Of a DNA stretch of 64,000 nucleotides, positions 47,201 through 60,276 are shown in pieces. The notes beneath the pieces are model-generated. The model was not told where the DNA came from. It saw only the letters and a list, made by a program, of their open reading frames with translations, and ran no database searches. The position numbers and the translations under genes were made by a program. The first letter of the stretch is position 1. Every line of letters begins with the position of its first letter. Source of the DNA: Arenicola marina (Eukaryota > Annelida > Polychaeta > Arenicolidae); assembly GCA_964019135.1 (NCBI GenBank), contig OZ025255.1:24901708-24965707 (forward strand), written 5' to 3'.

Positions 47201-49239
47201 TGCGGGGGGGGGGGGGGGGTTGTTCCGGTCTATGGGCCAGAGAGACCTTGTGTTTTTTACACCCCTTCCTTAATTCCCTGGCCAACACTTCACTTTCAGA
47301 CCGTGGCCCTGGGCTTGCCCTACGTTGGAGGTTTAACGGACATCGTAGGGGCAATATCGGAGATGGATACGATGTTCACTGACCAGTAAGCAAGGTTCTG
47401 GCGTTAGACGTGCTGTGTAGAACCTTTTAGAATTACTCTATACATAAGGATTGATCGCAATTATCACGAAAGAGGAGTTTTTTGGTTTGGTATCACGGCG
47501 CCACGGTAGCATACCTGACTTTTTGTCCATGTGAACATCTGTCACATTATTGTCTTCTCTCAGAGGCGACACGGAAAACAGTCCGGTCGGTATTCTGCTG
47601 ACCGACGGAGTGAGTGTACCACCCGTATCATCTTCTCAGTCAATCCAGGTGAGTAACCATGATAACTATCAGTCCATTCGCGGGGGGGGGGGGTAGCAAT
47701 ACTTTATTGCAGTGATGGCGTGTTCCATCCATGCCATACAGGGTGTATGGAAAATGAGAGGAAAGTACGCGATATTGTTGTCATCGAGGGAAAATGTTTT
47801 GGTGAATACATACCATCTAAATTAGACACTGACAGTTATGCAACGTATGTAAGGGAAGGGACCAGCTGATTGTTATATCCAGTCGCGGGAGTCACGGAAA
47901 TATGCGAGGAAAATATGGAGCACTTTCTTTCCTTGAGGATCAAGCAATTTTCAGTCTCAGACTGTCAGAAAATGTAGATTTCTGCTCCGGGGAAATAGGA
48001 CAAAAAAAACAGACGACATCGGGGTCATTTGGGCTGCACGATCTAAGCTTATATATCAATAATCACTTTCAAACCTTTTGTTGCAGATAGATATTTTACA
48101 CAATGATATTTCTGAAATATATATGCGTTATCATATCTAAAAACTTCCAAAAAAAGAAGTGTTCGCTACCATAGGCTTAAATTGAAATATTGTCTGTTGT
48201 TTCATGGTAAGGTGAAGTTTTTTTACACTACACGTTTTAAGTATCCGGTAGCCGACGAAAGTTATAAGCCTTACAACGCAGAAAATTGGGCGACGCCCAC
48301 ATATCCGGATTTGGCCGAGGCAAAATATACCGTAAACACGGGTCTTCGCGGGCTCGTTCCAAACTCTTGCCACCGTCCCCTGCGCTGTTTATTCTGTCCT
48401 GATAATAGTGCCCGTCGGTGCCATGCTTCCATCTCCTACATGTTTTACCGTTTTATAATGTCACAGACCGCCAACGACAACCACCCGAATCTCCTTATGA
48501 TAGCCGTCGGCGTCGGTGACGGTGTCGATAATGCTGAACTGGAGCTGATCGCCACCGGCGATGCCGACATGAACGGCAACCACCCCAATGTGTTCGATGT
48601 GACGGACTTTCAGGGGCTGCAGGACATCGTCGACGCCTTGACTCTCGCCATCTGCAAATGTGAGTCACCTTCAATGTTTTCAAATGTCTTTTTGTCGTAT
48701 CGACTTTTCGTCCTATCGTCTTTTTGTCCTATCGTCTTTTCATCAATTTGTTCTATCGTCTTTTCATCAATTTGTTCTATCGTCTTTTCATCATTTTGTA
48801 ATATGGCCTTTTCATCATTTCTTCCTATCATCCCTTTGACAGTTCGTCCTATCGTCTTTTCATCCTGCCGTGTTTTCGTCTTCTGTTCATCATTTCGTGC
48901 TATCGTCATTTCGCTTTCGTCATCTTCTTTCGTGCTGTTGTCTTTTCGACCATCGTCGTTTCCTCTTGTATCCGACTTATTTCATATTTCCTTTTTGTCT
49001 AATCCCCTCTGTCTCTATTTCACACATAGTCTCGTAATTTTTCTTCGCCAGTTCGGTTCTCGTCCTCTTTTGGTGTCGTCTGATCATGTTTGCCCTACCA
49101 CCAACCACATGCCATGTAACGCCTGTGAGTGTAGATTTAATGGATGACTTATGTCTGCACTTGTATGATTTAAATTCCTTCATTATTGTTTTGTGCAGGC
49201 GCGCTCTTCAAAGAACTCTTCTCTGCACATCATGGATAA
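44212..49239 (+). CDS. Von Willebrand factor A domain protein, copy B (partial gene model)
   Basis: Exons: 44212-44291, 44767-44795, 45386-45460, 45792-45797, 46693-46901, 47300-47385, 47564-47648, 48467-48659 and 49199-49239. All have the same lengths as in copy A and total 804 nt, with no stop inside. The MIDAS residues (DTSGS, the Thr of GGLTD, the Asp of LLTDG) are kept. The acceptor at 46692 decides the exon start: the other AG usable in copy A (6200) is changed here, so only the upstream TTTTGTAG acceptor keeps the frame. Residues around the metal-binding Thr differ from copy A in a tight cluster. The 5' end of the gene is not resolved. Confidence 0.75.
45792..45797 (+). other. Candidate 6-nt microexon of the VWA gene, copy B
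   Basis: CTGTAG between CCACAG and GTGAGT, unchanged from copy A although the flanking intron has a few substitutions. Confidence 0.4.
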
Positions 49240-49371
49240 GTCTCTCACATATTTATTTCAGAAACTCGCATGGTCATGGCAGGGGCGCTGGGCCGTGAGA
49301 TCGGGTAAATACTCCCTTTCTCACTTCACTGAGCCAAATGTAAATACATGTGACGCATTTGAAGAGCAGCG

Positions 49372-49660
49372 GTGTTAATTCTTGCTTCTATCCGACGGAT
49401 TGATGGGAAACTCCAAGAGTTCCAATATAGACTGTTGCATCGCATTTTGACAACATATATAGAATGTGAAGCGGTTAAAGGGTTATGGGAACTTGTATTA
49501 AACTGGATTGAAGAAAAGTATCAAACACGTCTGATTTTTAACGTAAAATTAATAGTGTTCGAGGATAAAGACGGCATTATTGACCTGGCATTGTTAATAG
49601 CAAAAGAATATTTATATTTCTGTACATGTAACTATTTTCCCTTCAATATTCCAATAGGTT
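49372..49660 (+). pseudogene. LINE C-terminal fossil, copy B
   Basis: Same internally deleted LINE end as 8958-9245, with one residue change (Asp to Asn). Confidence 0.6.
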
Positions 49661-51294
49661 TCTCACTATAGAACATACGTTGCTTTAGAAAAATGACAAA
49701 TAAGTGCGATATGGTTAATTACAGTATGAAGATGATGAAGCAGTTATCGTGTTATCATACAGTTGAGTTATGTTGGTTGGTTGCGTCAATCCTTAATTTA
49801 CTTCCGTCGCTAATTAAGTGCTTAAAGTCCATCTCTTGGGGGGGGGGGGTGTTTGTTACTAAACCACTTTCAAATATACATTTTCCAGTGGTTACTAAAG
49901 CCATTTATCAGATGCAATTATTTTACAATGTCTCTTATACCATAAATATTAATATCTAAAGTCACCAAAATAAAATCAAGCAGCGAACGATCCATTTCCA
50001 AACCCCCGCCCAGAGTAGAGATTTGTGACGTCACAAGATGAACCGGTTTGAGTGCGCCTCGCTCGCTTCGACTGCTCGCGCTGTTTGTATGTAGCCTACG
50101 TGCGGCAGAGAAGCTCTAACTTCGCGTTTATTTCGGTTAACATTTACTCATGATAAATATTTGCCACATGTAGATGTAGATAGACCTAGATCAATTACAT
50201 TAGGGGTGTGTTTTTGTTGGTTAGAGCTAGCCCAGTAAATTTGACCCTTCTGACAACAAGCTAATAGGCAGAAGGATCAAGCAACCCATATGGTTAAAAA
50301 AGTAGTAATGCATAACCAAGCTCACTACGATAAATTATTGTCGATTATGACAACGAGGCTACCTCTCTAAATCGCCTCGACGCTCTTCTTTAGACATTAT
50401 CGTTTAATATAAAATATTTTCTTCCCTAGGATGACCACGGCAGGAAAAGGTTTCTTCGCCGATTGCAACTTTCGCCCAGTCGCCCGCTCTTGTTCCATGC
50501 GTCCATCACGAAGTCTAGATAAGCTGAAAGCCATTCCTTTGGTAAAATGTTTAATAACAAGTATCCTGTCAATTATTGACAGGTGGTGTATGATCTAACT
50601 GATTGGTTGATTAAATATCGTTATGCGTTACATTACTGAATAAAGTAACTTTTTACCTCCCATCATTGCGTTGTTTTATACATTTACACGCCGCTAAACA
50701 ATTCATTACAATTACTTCAATGATGTTATAAATACAATGCAGCAGACAAAAATAGACACTAAACAACTAGCAAATCTAAGAATATCGGCACCAACGACTT
50801 CAGCTCATATTATTATCCCATGTTTACCTGGTCATATTCCAGGATCGTAATGCCCAAATAGGAGAGAGAGTAATCTAATTGAAGTTCCAGGATAAAGTTT
50901 TGATAGGAAACAGAGAGGGCTACTTTAGCAAAATAACCTGCTTTGATAATGAGATTTTGATTGACGTCAGCCAGTCCTCGAGCTTTATGTTACTCTCATG
51001 CGACAGTGGGTAACATATATATCTCTTCAACATGTCCTTTGAATAGAACAGAAATATATAATATAATAATACAAATAAAATAAATAATATAAATATATAA
51101 TATAGATATATGTTTCTTGAGTGACCGATTTTCGTTTAACGGTGGGTGACAGATTTTTGTTGAAAGATGCGTCACAGAGAATTTCGGTTAAAGGTGGCTG
51201 ACAGAGACTTTAGTCACAATCACAAATCTTTATTGTCATTAGTCGGTACAATTCAGAATAACACAAGTCTGGTTGGAAACCAGCAGAAGCAGAA

Positions 51295-53356
51295 GTCGAT
51301 GCTTATTAGCACAAAAATCATACACAAATAAACAGGAGAAATAGAAACAGAAACAGAAATACCACAATCTAGAATAATACATAGAATTTGCCCACCCCTG
51401 CAAATAAAACCGTCAGCTTAATATGCAGGGTTTTCCACTGAACAGAATGAAACAACGAGGCATTTTATTCTAGTTCAATTTTCGAGAATTGATTAATGTT
51501 AATTGACCAACATTTATTTGCGACAACAGCAAAAACAAAACTCGTACCCGTTCGATCTAGTAACTGATCAAGTTGAGCTTTGATTTCCAACTCAATTTTC
51601 GTAAACCGGTAGATAGTTATTACTTGTAACTGAACTGCTGATGTATTATCTTTTCAACAACAAACACGTTGTATTGCCATATAAGGACAGGAATCCCGGG
51701 ATATACCGTTTATTTGTTTTTCCTTTTGCTTCTGAACATTATAAAAGCAAAAGTTCCCCTTTTACCAGTTTCTGTTTTACAAACAGCAATCAGCGATCTC
51801 GCCCTCGCCATCTCGCCCTCGCGATCTCGCCCTCGCGATCTCGCCCTCGACATCTCGCCCTCGCCATCTCGCCCTCGCCATCTCGCCCTCGCGATCTCGC
51901 CCTCGCCATCTCGCCCTCGCGATATCGCCTTCGTGATCTCGCCTTCGCAATGTCGCCATCACGATCTCGCCCTCGCGTTCTTGCGATCTCGCCCTCGCCT
52001 TCTTGGGATCTCGCCCACGCGTTCTTGCCATCTCGCCCTCGCGATCTCGCCCTCGCGATCTCACCCTCGAGATCTTGCTCTCACGTTCTCAATTTCAGCG
52101 CAGCGCACGGAGTCATCGTCTAGCTCACTGAGCCATAGGCCGCGCACAGCCATAGTCCAACGCCAAAGGCCATAGCCCGGAGTCATAGCCCGGCACCGAG
52201 AGCCATAGCCCGGAGGCATAGCCCGTCACCGAGACCCCGGCCCCAGAGCTAGAAACAGATTCGCTTGAGTGTTACTCATTTTCGTTGTGAAGTTCGAGGA
52301 AATGGTAATACGGTATCGCGCGAGTGTTACCTATTTCCATTTGTACTTTCCAAAAGGGTAAAATGTATCGCGCAAGTGTTACCTATTTTCGTTTTGCTCC
52401 TTTCAAAAAGGGCAAATGGTTTCTGAGGACTTTTACATTTTTCGTTTCTTCATTTTTCAAAACGGTAATGGAAAAAAGAATTGCCGAAACCCTTTTCTGC
52501 TTTACCTTTTGTGAAACAGAAAATTAAAAAGAGAAAATTCAGCTTTTATAATGTTCAGAAGCAAAAGGGAAAACGAATAAACGGTATATCCCGGGATTGA
52601 CAGGCTCGATTACCATACTTTTTAGGGTTTTGGTTTTTTCCAGTTTTCACCAATAAACTTGAATAAACATGTTTGCCGACATAATAAAGACGTTATGTGC
52701 ATGCTTGGCCTCCGTAGTCGATAACCACAAAATAGGCGTTGTGTGCCGCTAGGAGGGGCACGTGGCCGAGACAGTAGCAGAAACCTCCAACCATGCCGAT
52801 CCCCCGGCATGAGTACTTGGTGCCAAGAATGACAACGAAACGATGCTGAAATAACGGCCCGGAAAGCGTGATAAAGAGAGCGTGACATAAATAAAGTGCA
52901 CAACATATCGTCGTGGGAATCCCACCGCAGTACTCAGCGTTCAACGCACAAGTTATCATTAGTGCTGACGCCCATTGGACGCTGCTCGCGCAGATCGAGG
53001 CTGCGGAACCGAACGGCTACAGTAGCCATGTTGAAGCACGTTGCATCGGACTGAATTTCATTCTTTTTTCTGAATGACTAAAATGTAGACGATCGAACGG
53101 ATACGAGTTTTTGTTTTTGCTGTTGTCGCAAATAAATGTTGGTCAATTAACATTTACAGATTCTCGAAAATTGAAATAAAAAATTAAATGCCTTGCTGTT
53201 TCGTCGTGTTTATTGACAAACCCTACATATTACGTTGACTGTTGTATTTTGTAGGGGCGAACAAATTCTATGTATTATTCTAGACTGTTGTATTGCTGTT
53301 TCTGTTTCTATTTCTTCTGTTTTTTGTGTATGTTTTCTGAGCAAATATAAGCATCG
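51295..53356. mobile_element. Foldback element, copy B
   Basis: Same element and position as 10883-12944, including the 12-bp array (51789-52087) and the hydrophobic minus frame (52693-52959). Its presence in both copies dates the insertion before they separated. Confidence 0.65.
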
Positions 53357-53399
53357 TACGAAGCCGTATTAGGGACATGGCGAGAAAAAAAATCCGCTA

Positions 53400-54070
53400 G
53401 TTCGCCTCGGCGGATTACTATTCCGCCTCGGCGGATTACTAGTCCGCCTCGGCGGATTACTAGTCCGCCCCGGCGGATTACTAGTCCGCCTCGACGGATT
53501 AGCCATAGTCCGCCCCGGCGGATTACTAGTCCGCCTCGGCGGATTACCAGTCCGCCCCGGCGGATTAGCCATAGTCCGCCCCGGCGGATTACTAGTCCAA
53601 AAGTGGGGCGAGGATGGCCAAAAGGGTGGAGAGGGTGGCGACAGGTGGCAGACGGTGGCGAGAGGGTGGGCAGTTGGTGAAGAGGTAGGAGAAATGGGAG
53701 ATGGGGCCCGAGGGCGAAGAGAGTGAAGAGGGTGCTGGCGTTTGGTGAAGATGAAGAGGGTGGATGGTAGAGGATGCAGAGGGTAGGGAGAGGGTGGGGA
53801 GTTGATGGAGAGGGTGGAGAGGGTGTAGAGACAGTGGAATGGGTGGAGAGGGTAACGGGTGGAGGGGTAAGAGAGGGTGAGAAGAGGGTAGAGAGGAAGA
53901 AGAGGGTGGCGAGGGTGAAGAGAGTGAAGATGGGGCGAAGGGCGAAGGGAGTGAAGAGGATAGCGGTGTGTGGTGAGGATGAAGAAGGTGGATCGTGGAG
54001 CGTGGAGGGTGGAGAGGGTCTCTCCTTCCGAGTAAGCCCGCTGATTACTAGTCCGCCTCGGCGGATTACT
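53400..54070 (-). repeat. Left inverted end, copy B
   Basis: About eight palindromic units (CCGCCTCGGCGG or CCGCCCCGGCGG), then the GA tract (53605-54040), then a single unit. The short unique piece found in copy A at 13515-13620 is missing. Confidence 0.9.
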
Positions 54071-55164
54071 AATGACTATTCAATCACCTCTCGACACTGT
54101 ATATATCTATTTACTGACTGTATTCACTTACTGGAGGGTACCGAGGGAGCCAATGGCTGTCATCCTAAACTATGCCTCAAATGAAGTTATTTAATATTAT
54201 TCCCTACGATCAGTCAATGGCAGTTGGCTGATTGTGTTTCCGCCATGAAGACTTTATTTCTGGTTCAATAACCCTTTATAACGAAAGAACGGGGATACAA
54301 AGGTCTGCGTTGAAAACATTAATGTAGGCCTACGAACATCTGGCGGTGTAGCCGCCGGACGATTACTTCGTCTGTTCATACCGCAGCCACTACGACCTAT
54401 TCTGCTTTCGTCAAACTCTGCCCGTCGTTCAATAGTAATGATACTGTCCTCGCCCCACACCCCTCCACGTACCACACATACCATCAGTCTATAGGTGGGT
54501 CGATGGCGTGGGATGCGATGTGCCAGAGGTACATGTGTTTTCACGTGACAGGCCTGGGCGGGCAGTATAAGCAGCCATAGAAACCAAAACGCGATTGACC
54601 GATTAACTTAATCAATAGACCATTCTAGATACCCCCGGCGACATCTAATTCAGGAATATATTTGTCCAGTCTTTTTTTTTCTTTACGAAGCTGGGTGCAC
54701 TAGAGTGGCATCGGCCTTGTTGCGTGGCAACCTGGCATGCCTAACAAGGCGTCTAACAAATAAGACAGTTAAACGGTTCATAATCAAGTGAAATATTAGC
54801 ATATAGTCATATAAGACATATAAGCGATAATTAAAGGGACGTTTACAGAGGCATCTTTTGTGTTTGTTCTGTGTTGTTCCGAACCAGCTTCATACGCATA
54901 CATGGCAAGCAGCGGGAATCGGTTTTCGAAACACGCGGTGTCTATTTTTGGCCACAGATTCCGCAGGGGTATCTGAAACGATATATTTTGCATGTTTATG
55001 AAAACCAGTCTGTTGTTGGTTGTATGTTCAGGAGGACACTGTGAATGATGGTCATATCGCTTCAATAGGAGAAGGACGGAGAGAGCGGAGACATGTCCCC
55101 TGGGTAACCCCCTACTCTTTGCGACGAAGGACATGGGATCTTTGTCCTGTGACCACACGGACAT

Positions 55165-55338
55165 CAGGGGCGGATCTAGGAATTTGCCAAGGGGGGGTTT
55201 GCTCTCTGAAAACGTGCGACCGGGGAGCGGGGTACTGGTCGGCTAAACCTGTCGGTGGGGTGGGGGGGTTCTGCGGCTTGACCAGGGGATGGGGGGGGGG
55301 CTATAGCCGCAGTAGCCCCCCCGCTGGATCCGCCACTG
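55165..55338. mobile_element. MITE-like insertion present only in copy B
   Basis: 174 bp with terminal inverted repeats: CAGGGGCGGATCTAGGA at the left and GCTGGATCCGCCACTG at the right. GACAT flanks it on both sides (55160-55164 and 55339-55343). The interior is G-rich. The ends resemble non-autonomous hAT-like elements, although a 5-bp duplication is shorter than the usual 8. Copy A lacks it together with about 20 flanking bases. Confidence 0.6.
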
Positions 55339-56360
55339 GACATGGCCACCGATGCATGAGTTACGTCAGTACAATAAACGATCATCTAAACATGGGTTTA
55401 ACGCATATATATTTTCGATATCGCTGTCCATAACTGAAGCTCTTTTAGGAAATTACCTCGCGCGTGGGGAGGGGGCATAATTTGTAAACAAATCTGGTGG
55501 GTGGCTTCCGCGGGTGCCCCTTGGTGCACGAGACAGCGGATATTTGTGATAAAAAAATACCCTTTTTTTTAACGTTAGAGCTGGTATTTTAGAACTTGCC
55601 AACGGTGGGATGGGGGAGGGCTTGTGCTCTGAAATTGTACCGTCATTGAGCGGCTTGCCAAAAAATACCCCTTTCGAGCGGATTTTGGCGGTAAAACCCC
55701 GACCTAGCCGATTTGACGGTAAAACGCCCCGACCGAGCAGATTTTGACAGTGCTGAGACGGGGGGGAGGGGGCGGGGGGGTTACCGCGGAACCCACTCTG
55801 CCAGCAGAGGGTTGTTTAGGTCATAGTTGTATTTTCGACGCAATAGTTAAGCGAAAAAATATTTCAAAATAACACTGGGCCAATGTTCAGGGCGCTTCAC
55901 GCCTTCGACCTCGATCAAACGCGAAAACATAATTCGAATGTAACATGGCGTATAATTTATCAAAATCGAGTAAATCCATCCGGTACGGTACCAATGACAC
56001 AGCAAATGCTATATAGTGGTTATAGTTTTGATGCCAAACTGCGAGTACATTTCATTAGATTCTTTTTCAATTTTCGCGTATGAAGGATAAATCTGATGGT
56101 TAAATTTGACGTGGGCAGAGGGACTATTAAAAGCAGAGAGCGCTCTGCCGGCAGATCGCGAGGAACACCCTCAAAGCCACCAAAGTATGAAGTACCCCCC
56201 CCCCCCCCCTAGCCGGCCTCGCGCCTGTTCCCATGGTGACCTGACGATCACTGTAAGCTCGTGGCGCGAGGCGGCGCGATGCGATTTTAGCTGGCTAGTG
56301 AGCAACAAGTCAACCTGCTTAAGTGTGTCTTGGTTAACTAGGAATCAACACTGAACATGC

Positions 56361-58338
56361 ATGTCTTCTGAAGAAAGCGACTGCAGGGAGTTCGATGACA
56401 GTGATGCTTCCCACGATAAGACTGATTTGATTGATGAAAATTGCAGACGAAAAAGAACTTCGAAAGGAGGCTTCAAAGTGTCATGTGATGGCACGGGAAA
56501 GGCATTTTCTAGCAAAACCGGTGAAAAGAAGGCAGAGCTATTTAAAAGACTTAGCATGAGAATGGAGGCGACGGAATCATCGATTGATAATTCAGAAGCT
56601 GGGCCCAGTAGAAGGAAGACTAAACTTCTTTACGGTAACACAAATGCTTCAAAAGCAACCCGAAAGATCGAGTTAGCGTGGTACCATGAGAATAACTCTG
56701 TTCGAGCTCGGTCTGGGGGCGGCGCTAGAAGGATTGACGTCCCTAAACACGCCACCAGCTCAGAGCTTATTAAAGAGGGAATATTACTGTTCTTCCCCAA
56801 CGGTACTTCTATGAGAGGATTAAAGACATCGGAATGCAGCTTTGCGCTCAGGGACTTCAGCCACAATGAAGTGCCCGACGGATTAACAGTTTCGATGATT
56901 TATGACTCAACCTTTGGGAGTGTTACGCTTCTACCTCTACACGTCATTGACTGATGCATCGAGTACAGTGACTACGTCATGCTCTTCTACTGAAGTACAG
57001 ACTGAACAAATTAAGGACACTGTGCAAGACGTACACGTCTACAACCTCACTGCTCTCTACGCTCGAAAAGGGACGCTGGTTTTGGATGTTACCGATTCTG
57101 ATGAGCCGATGGTAACTGCCAAATATAGCAAAAACACAGCGGGGACATCGTTGTCCGACACGTTGCCATTATACGACTCTGTGTTAGGGAGTCTGTTTGC
57201 TGGCTTCGCTGAGCCCTCGTCGACTGCGGGATATTCAGACGGTAACATTGAACTACCGGACGTCAACCTCACCCCACCGGGCTTTCGGGCTGAGTTACTG
57301 TCAACGCCGGAACAGAGACGTGATGTCATACCTCCATCCGAAGACCTTGTTCTTATTCGTGTGCGTAGAGTAACCATTGAACAGGACATGATTGGGTACT
57401 TTGTGGACCCAAACATTATCACCGCCCAAGTGAAATTTACGTTCGTTGATGAACGTGGCGTTGATGTAGATGGATTGGCGAGAGAGGCCTACAGCGAATT
57501 TTGGCAGGATTTTTTCTTGAAATCTGCGAAAGGTGAAACGGAACGTGTGCCTTGCATACATGCCCGGTACCAAAAGGCGGAATGGGAGGCAGTCGGAAGA
57601 ATCTTAGCCAAAGGATTCATGGACTTAGGATTTTTCCCTTTGGAGTTAAGCCGAGCATTTGTGGTTGTGCTGCTGTTTGATGAGGAGGCCGTTACATCAG
57701 ACCTGCTGATGGAATCGTTCTTCCATTATATTACACCACCGGAAGTAGTTGTCCTTCAGAAGGCACTCAACAATGATCTGGTGGATGATGACGACAAGGA
57801 TGAATTTCTGGACCTCCTTGTTCGCATGGAGTGCCGTTCCATCCCTGCAAGCGATCAGCTCAAACCGCTTGTGCTTCGCATCCCCCAAAAGGAGATGATT
57901 CAAGTCGGTAAGTATGCGTTAGACGCACTGGTAAGCGTGGCGAGAGAGCCGCTCCGGTCAAAGTTGCCTGACGTTAGGTCCGTCCAGGAAATGTACGATG
58001 CCAAAACACCCTCAGTTCGAAAGGTTCTGAAGCTTCTCAACCCGGTTGAGAATGGAACAGAAGAAGACAGAGTATTGGGTTACCTCAAACAATTCATCAG
58101 GGGTATGGATGATGGAACCCTAAAGAAATTTCTTCGTCATGTCACAGGTGCAGAGATGATTTGCGTTGAACAAATTGAAATTCACTTCAACAGAAGAACA
58201 GGACTGGCCAGAGCGCCCAAAGTAAGGACGTGCACGCCTATGATAGAGTTGTCGACTGCTTACAGGTCACATGCTGAACTGAGGGAGGAGTTCATCAACA
58301 TTTTGGCAGTGACAGTGGTGCCAATCGATATTTTGTGA
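56361..58338 (+). pseudogene. HECT-type E3 ligase-like gene of the element, copy B (frameshifted)
   Basis: Same gene as 15831-17779. Five bases present in copy A (GTTCA) are missing near 56909, which ends the first frame at 56954. The rest (56902-58338) is open through the whole HECT domain to the stop. Copy B keeps the segment that copy A lost (near 57778, an acidic VDDDDKDEF stretch). The catalytic-type Cys is at 58231-58233 in RTCTPMIELS. Translation from an internal ATG (56902) could in principle give a 478-residue protein with the full HECT domain but without the N-terminal domain. Confidence 0.75.
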
Positions 58339-58369
58339 ACTATCTCTTCAATTGATAAATTCCAATATC

Positions 58370-58935
58370 TGTGCCGCCATTATGAACATTACCGAAAGCT
58401 TGCATTTCAGTCGTTTATTGAGGTTCCATTTATTCGACAGTGACATGTTGTCTTCTAGTAAAAGCGACTATAAGTCACAACTGATTCTGTGGATGGGGAG
58501 TGCTTACTTTCCCGGATATTTAATTGCTGACTTCTGAATCCGCCCGTGCATTATTAGTTGCCTACCTTATGCTTTTGCGATGTGATTATAAGTTAGGTTT
58601 TCTATATTACTGTTTACCGTCATAATTTTGTATCAAACCTCTCTGCAACCTAGTGGACCATGATCATGAACATTACTTGGAAGCTTGCGTTTCAGTAGTA
58701 TATTCTGGTTCCGTTTATTTGACAGTGGCCTGTTGTCTTTTAGTAAAACTGCCTAAGTCGTCTCACCACTGATTTGGTGGATAGGGAATGTTTACTTTTC
58801 CAGATATTTGATTGCTGATTTAGGATCCGCCCGTGCATTATTAAGTGGCTACGTTATGTTAAGCGTATGTTCTTAAGCAGATACGCATATTGCTATGCGA
58901 TGTAATTATAAGTTAGGTTCTCTATATGTATCTGT
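58370..58935 (+). repeat. Tandem duplication behind the HECT gene, copy B
   Basis: Same two diverged units of about 250 bp as at 17810-18375. Confidence 0.75.
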
Positions 58936-60276
58936 TCCATAGATTAGTAACAAGCCACCAGCAAATGACTTTTGTGTTCGATTATTCTCCAGAATGTGAG
59001 CATTGGCTTTGGGTTTACAAGTTAGGCTATAAGTCATGCTGCCATCATGCAAAAATGACGCTTGCCCAGGGCCGATAGAATTAAGCCCGGCGTATCAGTA
59101 GTTTTTTGCTCAAATTCTATACAATATGTGTATATTTTTGCGCACAGTGGCCAACAATTTCCAAGCCTGACAAAAACCATAAATCTTGAACCTCCCAGGA
59201 CCAGTGCATGCATTGTGCTATTGTTATAAAGCTCATGTTATGCATTTCTACGTTACAAGGTGTTCACGGTCTCACAATGGCGAGAGTATGTAGGAAGACA
59301 AATGTCAGGCACCGAACAAACAGAGGGGGCTCATGAAGTCTTATGCCTTTACCATCAGAATTTTATTGAACTGAGAAAAGCGCAATGTGATGTATAACAT
59401 ACACCGAATGGCGCCATAGCATGATATATTGCAGGGGAAGACTTGTATATGTTAAATGAGACAGATTTCCACATGGCTGCCTTCGTCATCGCTCGACTAT
59501 CAAATGGTTGGGAACAGTTCGCTTACACTTTTTGCATCACAGAGTCAATTCATGATGAAAGTGGGTTACATCACATTGTGAAGTATAACTTGTCGCAGAT
59601 ATCTGTAGAGTTCTACGGCGCCCTCGGTGTCCCTTGGGGGGGACCAACCGTTTTCCTGCATAAGTACACAGCACAACATGAACACGTCCTGGTCACAAGG
59701 GTAACTTTTCGCCGTCGTCTCCGAAACACATCAACCTCTTCTTGGCTGACGGGCATCAACTGATCTTGGTAATTAACCATTTCTGGGCAATGGTATAACA
59801 GAAACGGTTTGCCTCGTACTAAGTTCATATTGCGATACCTTCCGATGCGATGAAAATTTCAATTTTTGGCTGTCTCATCCAGGTCAGACTGAAAGGAAAA
59901 ACAGTTTTCCTGGGTTTTGCAATAAAAAATGGCATGCTTATGTAACTTATTCGTGGCACTGAGGCAATCCCAATTTTACTCTTGACGTTTTATCCGATAA
60001 TAATCATATCGCATCAAAAGCGGACAGAAAGGGCGAGCGAATGGACGTCGTTGGATTAACCCCTACTCGTTTTGAGTTGGAACAATTCCATTCTAAATTA
60101 GTTTACTGCTTGGAAAGAATGGCAGGGATCCTGATCCTACGATGACACACACATTGCCACAGCGCTGCGCGTGCTGTTAGGCTCCCAGTTAGGTTCACAT
60201 GGACATGCAACGCGCCTGTAACCAACCGAGCTTGTGGAGCAGCATTACCATTTCAAGTTTCTTGGTTATTATTATG

